From assembly GCA_964596125.1 (NCBI GenBank), contig CAZQRP010000007.1, forward strand, positions 62,001 through 126,000: a stretch of DNA of 64,000 nt, read 5' to 3'. Source of the stretch: CAZQRP01 sp964596125. GTDB lineage: Bacteria > Chloroflexota > Dehalococcoidia > GIF9 > UBA5629. This document shows, piece by piece, positions 25,960 to 33,619 of the stretch (position 1 is the stretch's first letter; each line of letters starts with the position of its first letter). The position numbers were made by a program, and so were the translations under genes. The notes under the pieces are model-generated. The model searched no databases, was not told the DNA's origin, and saw nothing but the letters and a program-made list of their open reading frames with translations.

Positions 25960-27807
25960 TCACACTCCTTCCGGGAAAGTGAAAGCATACACAGGCGCAT
26001 CGTCTGCCTGGGGGTAGACGATAAAAGCATCGAGGCCTGAGAAATAGATAACATCCGGGACCAGCGCCAGCAGGCGGCGCACTACGCCGGCGCCGGACTC
26101 GCCGGGGCGGACCTCCAGTTTGGGGTACAGGCTGACGATATCAGAGCTGCGGGACTTATAGGACAGGGTGCCGCCGATGCACTGGACCAGCTTACCTATC
26201 AAATCATATACCGTGTAATCATCCGAGCCCAGGTTGAACTCCGCCGGTCCGGGGATGGTGTAGCGCTCCAGGAGTCCCCAGGCATCGATGCAGTACAGGG
26301 TGACTGCGGCACGGTTGGGGCTGCGGCTGTAGCGCCAGGACTCCAGGAAGTAATGGTTGCCTCCCGGAGTTTCATCCCCGACTTTGTCGGGGCGGTAGCC
26401 ATAGCCCAGCTCGACCCGGCTGCCCCGCCTGATGTGTTCCGTGGGCAGGTCGGAATAAGCGCCTGCGGAGTTATCCAGGCTTATGTAAAGCTCGCTGGCG
26501 GCCATGGGGCGGACCAGCTCGGTCAGCCCGAGGACCTCCGCCTGCTCAATGGCGACCGAGCCTTCAGCGGCGCCGGATCCGGCAGCCGGCGTGGGCCAGC
26601 AGTCACCCGGCAGCAGTGCCCGCCAGACCTCATTAGCCCGGGTGCCCCAGAGATAGGTACCGTCCTCAGCCAGGGCCAGGCCGTAAGGGCAATTGCCATT
26701 GAGCTTAAACGACTTATTCCAGTCGGCATCGTAGAAGTCCGTGCCCGGGCGCAGCCGGAAAAACCATTTATCCTGGAGCTTGTACAAGGACAGGACCGGT
26801 CCGCCTGAGGCGGGCTTGCAGATAAAGGGAGCATCGACATCCAGGTTGTCGGTGGCACGGGCGGCCAGGATAGCAGCCACCGTCTCCCAGCTCTCCGGCA
26901 AATGGATGTTGTAGAAGAGCTGTCCGGCAGAGGGCTTATGTAAATTGAGCATGAAGTCCCGGTACTCTTCGGCGGCCTGAGCGAAGTCGCTATAGGGCGT
27001 TAGGCGGGCCAGGAACTGCTGCACGAGCTGGTCCTGGTCCAGGGTGGCCCGGCCCAGGTTGAGGTACTGGGTATCGCCCCAGGTGCCGGCAGCGACCCGG
27101 TAGCCGTCGCCGAAGACGATCCTGGCGACCCTTAAGCTGGCGCCGGTATTGATCAGGGCAACGATGTTATAATCGCCGTCATAGTACATAGCCAGGCCGG
27201 CGATATCCGGAGGGCTGCCATGGGCGGTTGGGGCCAGCCAGTTACCCAGGTTGTTCCTTTTCTGCAGGTTGAGGTTAGCAGCGCCGCTGTCCGCCCAGGC
27301 TATGGCCATCTCGGTATCCGTCTTGTGGCAGGCAGCAATAGCCCGCATGCAGCCGGTAGAGCCGGCGATGGAGGTGGCAGCGCCGAAGGTTGCCCCGCTG
27401 TCGGTGGACTGCTTGTAGTCTATGGCAGCGCCGTCTCCCCTGGTGGCGAAGACTATTACCTCGGCGGCACGGGCGGCGATGGCATGGGGTGAGCCGTTGA
27501 AGCAGGGCAGTAGGCCCGTCCAGTTGGTATAGTCAGACGAGGGGCCCGGGCTGGCCACCCGCTGGTGAAAGACATTGCTGGTGGGCGCCGACCTGGTGCG
27601 GTTCAAAGAGCCATCGGCGGGGATGGCCACGCCATGATAGAACGGGCTGATAGCGTCCGTTTCATACAGCAGCTCCCAGCCGAGCATACCCCACTGAATG
27701 GTAGCCGCCTTCTGGGGATGGCCATACTGGCGGCAGACCAGGCCTACAGCCGGCCGGCGTAACGGCTGCTTCTGAGCGATGACCAGGGTATCAGTAAGCG
27801 TCTTCAT
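25960..27807 (-). CDS. Large phage tail/baseplate-like protein (615 aa)
   Basis: No close family is recognised. The middle (about residues 95-330) has repeated strand patterns with QSTDSGATFG, an Asp-box/sialidase-like element. The C-terminal 230 residues resemble baseplate hub proteins (GSRVELGYGY, DAWGLLERYTIPG, YDLIGKLVQ, VRRLLALVPDVIYFSG). Two palindromes lie in frame: family A at 26800-26814 (encoding PASGG) and family B at 26376-26392 (encoding PDKVG). It is the largest gene of the capsid module. No tape-measure protein is present. Confidence 0.6.
   Translation of the reverse strand: MKTLTDTLVIAQKQPLRRPAVGLVCRQYGHPQKAATIQWGMLGWELLYETDAISPFYHGVAIPADGSLNRTRSAPTSNVFHQRVASPGPSSDYTNWTGLLPCFNGSPHAIAARAAEVIVFATRGDGAAIDYKQSTDSGATFGAATSIAGSTGCMRAIAACHKTDTEMAIAWADSGAANLNLQKRNNLGNWLAPTAHGSPPDIAGLAMYYDGDYNIVALINTGASLRVARIVFGDGYRVAAGTWGDTQYLNLGRATLDQDQLVQQFLARLTPYSDFAQAAEEYRDFMLNLHKPSAGQLFYNIHLPESWETVAAILAARATDNLDVDAPFICKPASGGPVLSLYKLQDKWFFRLRPGTDFYDADWNKSFKLNGNCPYGLALAEDGTYLWGTRANEVWRALLPGDCWPTPAAGSGAAEGSVAIEQAEVLGLTELVRPMAASELYISLDNSAGAYSDLPTEHIRRGSRVELGYGYRPDKVGDETPGGNHYFLESWRYSRSPNRAAVTLYCIDAWGLLERYTIPGPAEFNLGSDDYTVYDLIGKLVQCIGGTLSYKSRSSDIVSLYPKLEVRPGESGAGVVRRLLALVPDVIYFSGLDAFIVYPQADDAPVYAFTFPEGV
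26376..26392. repeat. Palindrome family B inside a coding sequence
   Basis: CCCCGAC-TTT-GTCGGGG, in frame in the 615-aa gene (encodes PDKVG). Confidence 0.75.
26800..26814. repeat. Palindrome family A inside a coding sequence
   Basis: TCCGCC-TGA-GGCGGG (one wobble pair), in frame in the 615-aa gene (encodes PASGG). Confidence 0.7.
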
Positions 27808-27811
27808 GGGG

Positions 27812-28605
27812 CTACTTAATGCTACTTAATGCTACCTTGAGCAGTTCGGCTGCCATCTCGCCCACCCAGTAGAGCGTCTGGCGGTTCCGGGGCAGTTTCG
27901 ACCTCCAGTTGAAGCCGGCGACGACGTGGCCGGCCAGCATGGAGAGATCGCTCACCTTACGCTCGATGCGGGCATAGTCCAGATAGCTGACGTAATACAG
28001 CTCACCCAGGGCCAGCGCCTTATGCTTCAGGTTTGAGAAGCTGCCGCAGCCCGCCTGATTGGTAGGGCAGCCGGGCTCCCTGACGTTCTCAAGGGCTTCC
28101 TGGAAGTTATAGCCCCACTGCCCGGCGAACCTGACATCGGCCTTCATCAGGACATAGTCCCAGAAGGAGACCACATGATCGAAGTACTCAGCCTGGGTGA
28201 CCTGGCCGGTATCCAGGGCGGTAAACAGCTCAGTGGAGGGATTGAGCACGCCGTACTTTATGGGCGCCTTCTTCTTTACCAGCTCGTCAAAGGCGTCCAG
28301 GTCCCAGGGCGGGGCCGGATCCCGAGTTGAAACCAGCGATACCGGTCCGCCTGAGGCGGACGTAGAGACGGCCTGTGCGTTACTGATTTGGGCCTCTGTG
28401 GCCTCTGCTGACTTTTCCGCAGTACTTTTTTATTCTTGCCCAGATCCGCCATACCCTGGCCTACGGTAAAGCCCAGGGCGGGCGCCAGGACCCACTGCCA
28501 GTCGATAAATCCCTGGCTGGCGGCATAGACCGAAATGAGCTGGGCTAAAACAGAGCTCCAGAACTTTTTCGACTGATAAAACGGTTTTTCTTTGGTATCT
28601 GTCAT
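27812..28605 (-). CDS. Holin-like membrane protein gene with a -1 frame change at an A6 run
   Basis: The first 60 codons (from ATG 28605, with GGAGG upstream) encode a phage holin-like segment with two hydrophobic stretches (KPFYQSKKFWSSVL, DWQWVLAPALGFTVG). After KNKK, at six A residues on the coding strand (28431-28426), the original frame continues into an unnatural Arg/Pro-rich tail ending at 28276. The -1 frame reads STAEKSAEATEAQIS and continues open to 27812. The joined product is about 264 residues. The latter part has no recognised family. This is either slippage, a real indel, or a sequencing error in the homopolymer. Confidence 0.5.
28346..28360. repeat. Palindrome family A inside the frameshifted gene
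   Basis: TCCGCC-TGA-GGCGGA. In the -1 frame of the holin-like gene it encodes SASGG, the same peptide as in other genes, which supports the -1 frame as the real one. Confidence 0.75.
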
Positions 28606-28724
28606 TTTATGTTAACCTCCTGATTCACTTAGTTAATGAGAAAGGGCCTCTATTAAATTCATCGACTGATCCCTTCATTACTTTATTACGTTCAGCAATG
28701 GCATTATGTTAAGCCAGTGGCCAA

Positions 28725-29081
28725 TCAGACCAGGACGGCCAGGGCATCTGGCAGCGGCAGACCGGCCTTGCGGTAATGGGCAGCCAGGTGAGCAGCGGCA
28801 GCCAGGATGACCTGCTCCGGCGCCCGGATACGCTGGCCATCGACTCCCTGCCTGGATATGGCCCGGACTGCAGCCATGACCAGCTCCCAGTCCACCGTGT
28901 GCACCAGGCCGATCTTGCCCTTGATGGCACGGTTGATCTGCCTGGTGTGATGGGGGAGCTGCCAGGTGGCGGGATCATCCCTGGCAGGGACGATGGCATA
29001 GGCCTGCCAGGGTAAATCAGCTTCGCTTCCTAGTGCTTCGCTTTGCTTTACTTCGCTTCGCTTCGGCATATTTTTTGGCAT
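28725..29081 (-). CDS. Hypothetical phage-module protein (118 aa)
   Basis: The protein is not recognised. It begins with a low-complexity charged stretch encoded by GAAGC-type short repeats (29030-29070) and then has DDPATWQLPHHTRQI and a helical C-terminus. A family-A palindrome sits immediately upstream of its AGGAGG ribosome binding site. About 120 nt without a gene separate it from the next gene downstream. Confidence 0.55.
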   Translation of the reverse strand: MPKNMPKRSEVKQSEALGSEADLPWQAYAIVPARDDPATWQLPHHTRQINRAIKGKIGLVHTVDWELVMAAVRAISRQGVDGQRIRAPEQVILAAAAHLAAHYRKAGLPLPDALAVLV

Positions 29082-29093
29082 AATTAACCTCCT

Positions 29094-29108
29094 TCCGCCT
29101 AAGGCGGA
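29094..29108. repeat. Palindrome family A upstream of a ribosome binding site
   Basis: TCCGCC-TAA-GGCGGA abuts AAGGAGG of the 118-aa gene. The coding-strand bases before it read ACGAAGATC. Confidence 0.75.
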
Positions 29109-29114
29109 TCTTCG

Positions 29115-29708
29115 TTAGTCATAATCACTATAGAAAAGCGAGCCCTGCTTGAGCCGGCTGCCGGCCTTCCTGATGGCCTTCTGGAACTCCATGAGCCGGC
29201 CGCGGGCCCAGTAGAGATAGTCCCGGTCGACATTTTCACCGCCGAGCGTGGCCTTATTGGTGGAGTACTGGCTCTGCGCCAGGGTGGCATAGGCACTGGC
29301 GCCCAGGGCGATCAGGTCCTCATGGCGGGTGGGAATAGTCGAGGTGGCCCCGTCCAGGGTGTGGACCTTGCTGTAGTAGATAGAACAGTTGTTGCCATCT
29401 CCCTGTGTTTCCAGGAAGGTCAGCGTGTCCTGGTAGACCTCAAACCTGGCAAACACCCTCGGGGTACTGCCGACCGGAAACTCAACCCGGTCAACCCCGA
29501 CCCTGTCGGGGAGGCTGGAGATATCTACTTCTGTAGAGCCGGCAACGGTGGCCAGGGTGGCCTTCATCTGCCGGGGGACATAGAGGGAAAACTCCTTAAC
29601 CGCCCGGGCGATGGCCCGGTCGATCTCATCATCGGTCCAGCGGTAGTTGGCAGCGTCTTCATCTTTGAGGTCCCTCCGGACCAGACCGCGCATTGTTGCC
29701 AAGTCCAT
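29115..29708 (-). CDS. Phage head-tail connector/adaptor-like protein (197 aa)
   Basis: The N-terminus (LRDLKDEDAANYRWTDDEIDRAIARAVKEFSLYVPRQ) has the helical pattern of head-tail adaptor proteins, in which a W-[ST]-D-x-E-[IL] motif is common. A beta-rich middle and an Ala-rich helix follow. A family-B palindrome lies in frame at 29495-29511 and encodes PDRVG. A family-A palindrome (29723-29737) lies right before the AGGAGG ribosome binding site. The assignment is by pattern only. Confidence 0.55.
   Translation of the reverse strand: MDLATMRGLVRRDLKDEDAANYRWTDDEIDRAIARAVKEFSLYVPRQMKATLATVAGSTEVDISSLPDRVGVDRVEFPVGSTPRVFARFEVYQDTLTFLETQGDGNNCSIYYSKVHTLDGATSTIPTRHEDLIALGASAYATLAQSQYSTNKATLGGENVDRDYLYWARGRLMEFQKAIRKAGSRLKQGSLFYSDYD
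29495..29511. repeat. Palindrome family B inside a coding sequence
   Basis: CCCCGAC-CCT-GTCGGGG, in frame in the 197-aa connector-like gene (encodes PDRVG). Confidence 0.75.
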
Positions 29709-29722
29709 AGCTCAATCCTCCT

Positions 29723-29737
29723 TCCGCCTCAGGCGGA
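29723..29737. repeat. Palindrome family A upstream of a ribosome binding site
   Basis: TCCGCC-TCA-GGCGGA abuts AAGGAGG of the 197-aa gene and is preceded on the coding strand by GTCGAA. Confidence 0.75.
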
Positions 29738-29761
29738 TTCGACCTTTATACCAAATGACCT

Positions 29762-31012
29762 TTATACCAAATCCAGGGCTACCAGGGCGGCAGCACCCGG
29801 CGGGGTAAATTCAACATTGAGCACCGGCGCTTTGGCGCTGTCACCGTCATAGCTGTATGCCCTTCTCCAGGTCCAGTCATTATTATCACTTCTGTTCTCA
29901 TGGTCATCCCAGAACAGGACCAGGGAATTACCGTTATTCCAACCGGGACGGTTGACTATCTCCTGGATAATGGCGGTGATATCAGGGGTATCATACTCCG
30001 CTTCAGCCGACCAGGCCGGTATGTTGTCCCAGTCCACCTGGGCGGCGGTGATATTATCATCAGTGGCGCCGCCGACTACCGTACCACGCCTGGCCTGGTA
30101 GTCCTCGAGAGTGCTGAAGGCGGCAGCATTATCAACAGCCTCGCCGGTGATTCTGGAATTCACCACGGTATTGCCGATAGTAACCTGTGCGGTAAACCTG
30201 ATAGAAGCGGCAGTTATCACCGAGCCACGGGGCACGGTGACGTTTTGCCAGCGCATGCCGGAGCCATACTTATACTCGGTGGCCTGGCCATAACCGGCAC
30301 GCTCATCGGAGGTGAGAGCGTAGCGCTCCCAGGCTGCACCGGTCCATCTCACCCAGAGGTCATCAGCGCTGGCGCCCACCTGCCAGGTGGGGTCAACTGC
30401 TACCGGCAGGGTTTTACCGGATAGCTGCAGCGACTCGGTGAGCCTGTCCCCTGCTTTCAGAGCATCAACGGCAATGGGCTCACCGTTAGCATCCTGAGCG
30501 CGATAGACCAGGTGAGACTTGCCTGTTTCCTGAATAGTGAACTCAGCGATAGCCGGAGCAGCGGCTGACTTGATGATACGCCGGAACTTCACCCGGTCAT
30601 TCAGGGCTTCGATTACCAGGTCAATCTCCGGATACAGGTCCGGCCAGGTGATCCTGTTGCCGGCGATAACAGGGGACACAGGTTTGGCCGCTACCACGTC
30701 CCCCAGAGCGTTTTTCACCCGGTCCAGCCGGAGAAAAAGCTCCGCCCCATCTTTCCTGGACCTGACCTGAATGGACCTGGCGGCGGTATCAACCGACAGC
30801 TCATAGGGGGCCTTGCTAACACTTAAGATATCGCTTGTGTTAACAAAGACTGGAGCGATCGCCTTCCAGGGCTCCGAGGGGTCGGCATAATTTTCCTTGT
30901 AGTGGATGGCTCCGCCTGAGGCGGACTGCAGCGCCAGACGGCCCGCCTGAGGCGGGTCCTGGAGAAACGTCCGGGAGCTTTCAGTACGGTAATTTAGCAG
31001 CTCCTGCATCAT
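29762..31012 (-). CDS. Phage structural protein with beta-sandwich domains (416 aa)
   Basis: The protein begins with LLNYRTESSRTFLQ and a region with two in-frame family-A palindromes (30942-30956 encoding PPQAG, 30911-30925 encoding SASGG). The middle resembles bacterial cell-surface jelly-roll domains (PVAVDPTW near residue 200). The C-terminal 200 residues look like a DNRLRE or carbohydrate-binding beta-sandwich (SIRFTAQVTIGN, WDNIPAWSAEAEYDTPDITAIIQEIVNR). It overlaps the gene upstream by 4 nt. It may be a decoration or fibre protein. Confidence 0.6.
   Translation of the reverse strand: MMQELLNYRTESSRTFLQDPPQAGRLALQSASGGAIHYKENYADPSEPWKAIAPVFVNTSDILSVSKAPYELSVDTAARSIQVRSRKDGAELFLRLDRVKNALGDVVAAKPVSPVIAGNRITWPDLYPEIDLVIEALNDRVKFRRIIKSAAAPAIAEFTIQETGKSHLVYRAQDANGEPIAVDALKAGDRLTESLQLSGKTLPVAVDPTWQVGASADDLWVRWTGAAWERYALTSDERAGYGQATEYKYGSGMRWQNVTVPRGSVITAASIRFTAQVTIGNTVVNSRITGEAVDNAAAFSTLEDYQARRGTVVGGATDDNITAAQVDWDNIPAWSAEAEYDTPDITAIIQEIVNRPGWNNGNSLVLFWDDHENRSDNNDWTWRRAYSYDGDSAKAPVLNVEFTPPGAAALVALDLV
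30911..30925. repeat. Palindrome family A inside a coding sequence
   Basis: TCCGCC-TGA-GGCGGA, in frame in the 416-aa gene (encodes SASGG). Confidence 0.75.
30942..30956. repeat. Palindrome family A inside a coding sequence, compensatory variant
   Basis: CCCGCC-TGA-GGCGGG: the outer T-A pair of the family is changed to C-G on both sides. It is 17 nt from the previous copy and in another phase (encodes PPQAG). Confidence 0.7.
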
Positions 31013-31377
31013 ACGCCCCTGATGGAGATGGTCCTTTCAGATCCTTCATTTTCGGCGACATCGATCTTGAGGAACTGGGCGCCGCCGATCCTGACAATGG
31101 ACGCCCTCTGCTTGGGGATGGCGATATCGGCGGGCACGCCCAGGTACCAGCCGTACAGCGTGGCGAAGGTACCGCCGGACGCCGCGGCCACCTGGACAGT
31201 GGCGGTGGCATTGGTCATGTCCGGCAGGATAATGAGCACCTCATTGAAGGGTTCACCCAGATCCACCTCGACCGATATCGAAGCACCGTTGGCGATAGTG
31301 GCCGTTTTCCAGGCGCTGGTCAGCTTCCTGACCTGCTGGATGGGCCGGCCGTAGTCATCAAATAGCTCGTTTGCCAT
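31009..31377 (-). CDS. Hypothetical phage-module protein (122 aa)
   Basis: The start at ATG 31377 has AAGGAGG upstream, with a family-A palindrome (31392-31406) just before it. The protein is beta-rich (SISVEVDLGEPFNEVLIILP, ASIVRIGGAQFLKIDV) and unrecognised. Composition suggests a minor capsid or fibre-associated protein. It overlaps the 416-residue gene by 4 nt. Confidence 0.6.
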   Translation of the reverse strand: MANELFDDYGRPIQQVRKLTSAWKTATIANGASISVEVDLGEPFNEVLIILPDMTNATATVQVAAASGGTFATLYGWYLGVPADIAIPKQRASIVRIGGAQFLKIDVAENEGSERTISIRGV

Positions 31378-31391
31378 AATTAAAACCTCCT

Positions 31392-31406
31392 TCCGCCCAA
31401 GGCGGA
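31392..31406. repeat. Palindrome family A upstream of a ribosome binding site
   Basis: TCCGCC-CAA-GGCGGA abuts AAGGAGG of the 122-aa gene and is preceded on the coding strand by GTCGAAGA. Confidence 0.75.
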
Positions 31407-31526
31407 TCTTCGACTGTATGTTGTGGTACGCCGGCGGCGATCCCCGCCACCATACCACTATATTTAGTAATCTCCCACTTAAAAGTGTAAAGTGTCCATT
31501 CACCGTATTAACTTCCCCCCGGGGAA

Positions 31527-31541
31527 TCCGCCTGAGGCGGA
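31527..31541. repeat. Palindrome family A in a gap between phage genes
   Basis: TCCGCC-TGA-GGCGGA is flanked by GGGGA and TCCCC, giving a longer imperfect stem. It lies in the 243-nt gap between the 122-aa and 136-aa genes. Confidence 0.7.
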
Positions 31542-31620
31542 CTCCCCAGGGAAAGAAAGGAGGTAAAAAGAACCTGGGGGGCGGTGAATTCCCCAGGCAG
31601 CCGACCTCCCGACTCCCGAT

Positions 31621-32031
31621 TTATGCCGTGCTATCGGCCCGTGCATTCAGGAAAAACAGCACCTTCGTTGCCGACAGGGCTAGGCCGATGATGGTATTGG
31701 CGTCTCCTGCGGTCGACGGCGCTGTCTGGGTGATCTGGCCGTTACTCGAGCCCTCAGCCACGTAGACATAGCCGCCCGGTGTGGCGCCGGAATAGCCGCC
31801 GACCATGGGATTCGGCGACACCGGTATCACATCGCCGCTGGCGCCGTCCTGCAGGGCAACCACTCTGCCCTGGATAACACTCCCGGTGGTGGCCAGCGCC
31901 CGCTTCCAGCCCGAGCTGTAGCCAAGCACATCACTGCGGACACAGGCCTCAGCCAGCGTCACGGTGGGGGCTTCAGGGCCGACATTGGAATTCTCGATTA
32001 TGCGGTTCTTGCCTGGATCTGAAAAAGCCAT
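31621..32031 (-). CDS. Phage head decoration-like protein (136 aa)
   Basis: This small beta-rich protein lies directly downstream of the major capsid gene, where decoration/stabilisation proteins usually lie. It has GRVVALQDGASGDVIPV and GDANTIIGLALSATKV, similar in pattern to capsid-cementing proteins. The call rests on position and composition. Confidence 0.6.
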   Translation of the reverse strand: MAFSDPGKNRIIENSNVGPEAPTVTLAEACVRSDVLGYSSGWKRALATTGSVIQGRVVALQDGASGDVIPVSPNPMVGGYSGATPGGYVYVAEGSSNGQITQTAPSTAGDANTIIGLALSATKVLFFLNARADSTA

Positions 32032-32056
32032 AGTTTACTCCTCCTTTAGTCCTGCT

Positions 32057-32980
32057 TTAGTCCTTCACCCCGATCAAGGCGGCGGCCTTCACGGTGCTGA
32101 ACAACGCCAGTGAGACGTACCACTTTATCCGGGTGCGGTCGGCGTTCTTGGTCTCCATGGGGCCGATAGGCTGCACCTGGAGCCCTCCGGGGCTGGTCAG
32201 CCCGCACAGCCCTCCTTCACCGAACTGGAAGGCGTAGATAGTGGAACTGGCACCGGTGGTATAAGCCGTCTCCACGCTACCGGCGACCACATGGGTATCC
32301 AGGATAAAGTCATTGATGGCGATGGGGATACCGTTGTAGAGCTGGACGAACTCGCCGAGCATCCCCTGGCCGACCTCCAGGTTGCTGCCGGCAGCCCTGG
32401 CCAGGGCGTTTATCTTGCGGCGGGAGCGGCGGCTCATCATCAGCAAATCGGGCTTGCCGCCTTTGACGGCATCGATGAGCTGGTCGATCATGGTGAGCGT
32501 CAGCGTGGCGCCGGCGGCACCGGCGGCGATCACCTGGTCACCGGCGGAACCGGTATCGATTATTTTGATCAGGCCGTCGAACTGGTTGGCATCGGCTGAG
32601 CTATCGCCATAGAGAAACTTCTCCTCAAGCTCATGCCTGATGGCTTTGGCGGTGATCTCGATAATGGCTGCCTCAATGTCCTGGATATTGGACCTGGTCT
32701 GCTTGATATAGTCGTCCAGGTCGGCGTTCTGCCCCAGGATCTTCAGCGTGGCGGTCTGCTGGCTGAAGGCGATGGCGGGGGATGTGGTCCAGTCATCATT
32801 GACGGCATGCCATTCCGCCGACGGCAGGGTGGTCTCACGGTTGTAGGTGAGGGCATTACCCACTATCTCGATGAAGGGCATGTACTGCAACAGCGGGCAG
32901 TCCTTGATTATCTCCTCGATGACGCCTACCAGCAGGGCGTCATTGCTCAGTTTGGCTGCTTCCGATAAAGTTGTGGCCAT
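32057..32980 (-). CDS. Phage major capsid protein
   Basis: The 307-residue protein has an N-terminal helix, a DDYIKQTRSNIQDIEAAII segment and an Asn/Ala-rich middle. A KGGKPDLLMMSRRSRRKINAL stretch and a C-terminal LQVQPIGPMETKNADRTRIKWYVSLAL segment are typical of major capsid proteins of HK97-like fold. It follows a scaffold-like gene and a portal gene in the standard order. A family-B palindrome (32999-33015) sits immediately upstream of its AAGGAGG ribosome binding site. Confidence 0.85.
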   Translation of the reverse strand: MATTLSEAAKLSNDALLVGVIEEIIKDCPLLQYMPFIEIVGNALTYNRETTLPSAEWHAVNDDWTTSPAIAFSQQTATLKILGQNADLDDYIKQTRSNIQDIEAAIIEITAKAIRHELEEKFLYGDSSADANQFDGLIKIIDTGSAGDQVIAAGAAGATLTLTMIDQLIDAVKGGKPDLLMMSRRSRRKINALARAAGSNLEVGQGMLGEFVQLYNGIPIAINDFILDTHVVAGSVETAYTTGASSTIYAFQFGEGGLCGLTSPGGLQVQPIGPMETKNADRTRIKWYVSLALFSTVKAAALIGVKD

Positions 32981-32998
32981 AGTCTATAATTCCTCCTT

Positions 32999-33015
32999 TC
33001 CCGACAAAGTCGGGA
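32999..33015. repeat. Palindrome family B upstream of the capsid ribosome binding site
   Basis: TCCCGAC-AAA-GTCGGGA abuts AAGGAGG of the major capsid gene. Confidence 0.75.
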
Positions 33016-33031
33016 CTAAAATTAACGGGTG

Positions 33032-33547
33032 CTACCCGCTCTTCCTGGCCTGATCCAGGCCGTAGTTTATTTTCTCCCTGGTGGTCATGGCAGACAGGTC
33101 TGCAGGGGTACGCCCCGGAGAGCCGGCAGGCACGTTAGTATTGCTCTGTTGTTGTGCCAAACCCTGCTTTATCTGGCCGACTAATGCAGTGGCCTTGTCC
33201 ACCGATGCTTTGACCTCATCGATAGTACTCCCCTGTACCATATCAGCCGGCAGCACGGGATTGGACTGCAGCACCAGCTCACGGTAGGCGGCTACGGCAC
33301 CTTCATGCTGCGCGGTAAGCGAAGCGAGGCCGGTACCCCGTTCCTCTGCCAGGGCTTTCTGCTGGTCCAGTTCGTCCGTCCGGGCCTGCAGGTCCGCCTC
33401 AAGCGAAGCGATGCGCTCTTTTAAGGGAAGCGCTGCGGCCTCAACGGACTCCTGGACCTTGCTCCTCTCTGCCTCCAGCTCCGACTTGAGCTGGTCGTAC
33501 GCCTCCTGGGTGACGGTCTGGTTGTTGGTGTTGTTGTCTTCCGGCAT
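33032..33547 (-). CDS. Phage scaffolding protein
   Basis: The 171-residue protein is almost wholly alpha-helical and highly charged. A long coiled coil (about residues 12-75: AYDQLKSELEAERSK and following) is succeeded by an extended, Pro/Gln-rich part and a short basic C-terminal helix, TTREKINYGLDQARKSG. That is the usual organisation of capsid scaffolds, which bind the coat protein through the C-terminal helix. ATG 33547 has AAGGAGG upstream. It lies between portal and major capsid genes. Confidence 0.8.
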   Translation of the reverse strand: MPEDNNTNNQTVTQEAYDQLKSELEAERSKVQESVEAAALPLKERIASLEADLQARTDELDQQKALAEERGTGLASLTAQHEGAVAAYRELVLQSNPVLPADMVQGSTIDEVKASVDKATALVGQIKQGLAQQQSNTNVPAGSPGRTPADLSAMTTREKINYGLDQARKSG

Positions 33548-33571
33548 GTAAGCCTCCTTATACAATTTCGT

Positions 33572-33588
33572 TCCCGACTGTGTCGGGA
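33572..33588. repeat. Palindrome family B upstream of the scaffold gene
   Basis: TCCCGAC-TGT-GTCGGGA lies 25 nt upstream of the scaffold start, just before its AAGGAGG. The preceding coding-strand bases are GTCGAAGA. Confidence 0.75.
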
Positions 33589-33596
33589 TCTTCGAC

Positions 33597-33611
33597 CCCG
33601 ATTTCATCGGG
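33597..33611. repeat. Palindrome family B, compensatory variant
   Basis: CCCGAT-TTC-ATCGGG: the innermost C-G pair of the family is replaced by T-A on both arms. It is tandem with the copy at 33572 and also preceded on the coding strand by GTCGAAGA. Confidence 0.7.
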
Positions 33612-33619
33612 ATCTTCGA

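Noticed and set aside
28276..28422. Zero-frame tail of the holin-like gene
   Set aside because: The Arg/Pro/Gln-rich translation is unlike protein, while the -1 frame is long and shares the SASGG element with neighbouring genes.
29030..29075. GAAGC-type short direct repeats as a possible CRISPR or iteron array
   Set aside because: The units are 5-6 nt, irregular and inside a coding sequence; they lack the regular unique spacers of CRISPR and the length of iterons.
32291..32968. Plus-strand frames within the major capsid gene
   Set aside because: They are shadows of the conserved minus-strand capsid protein.
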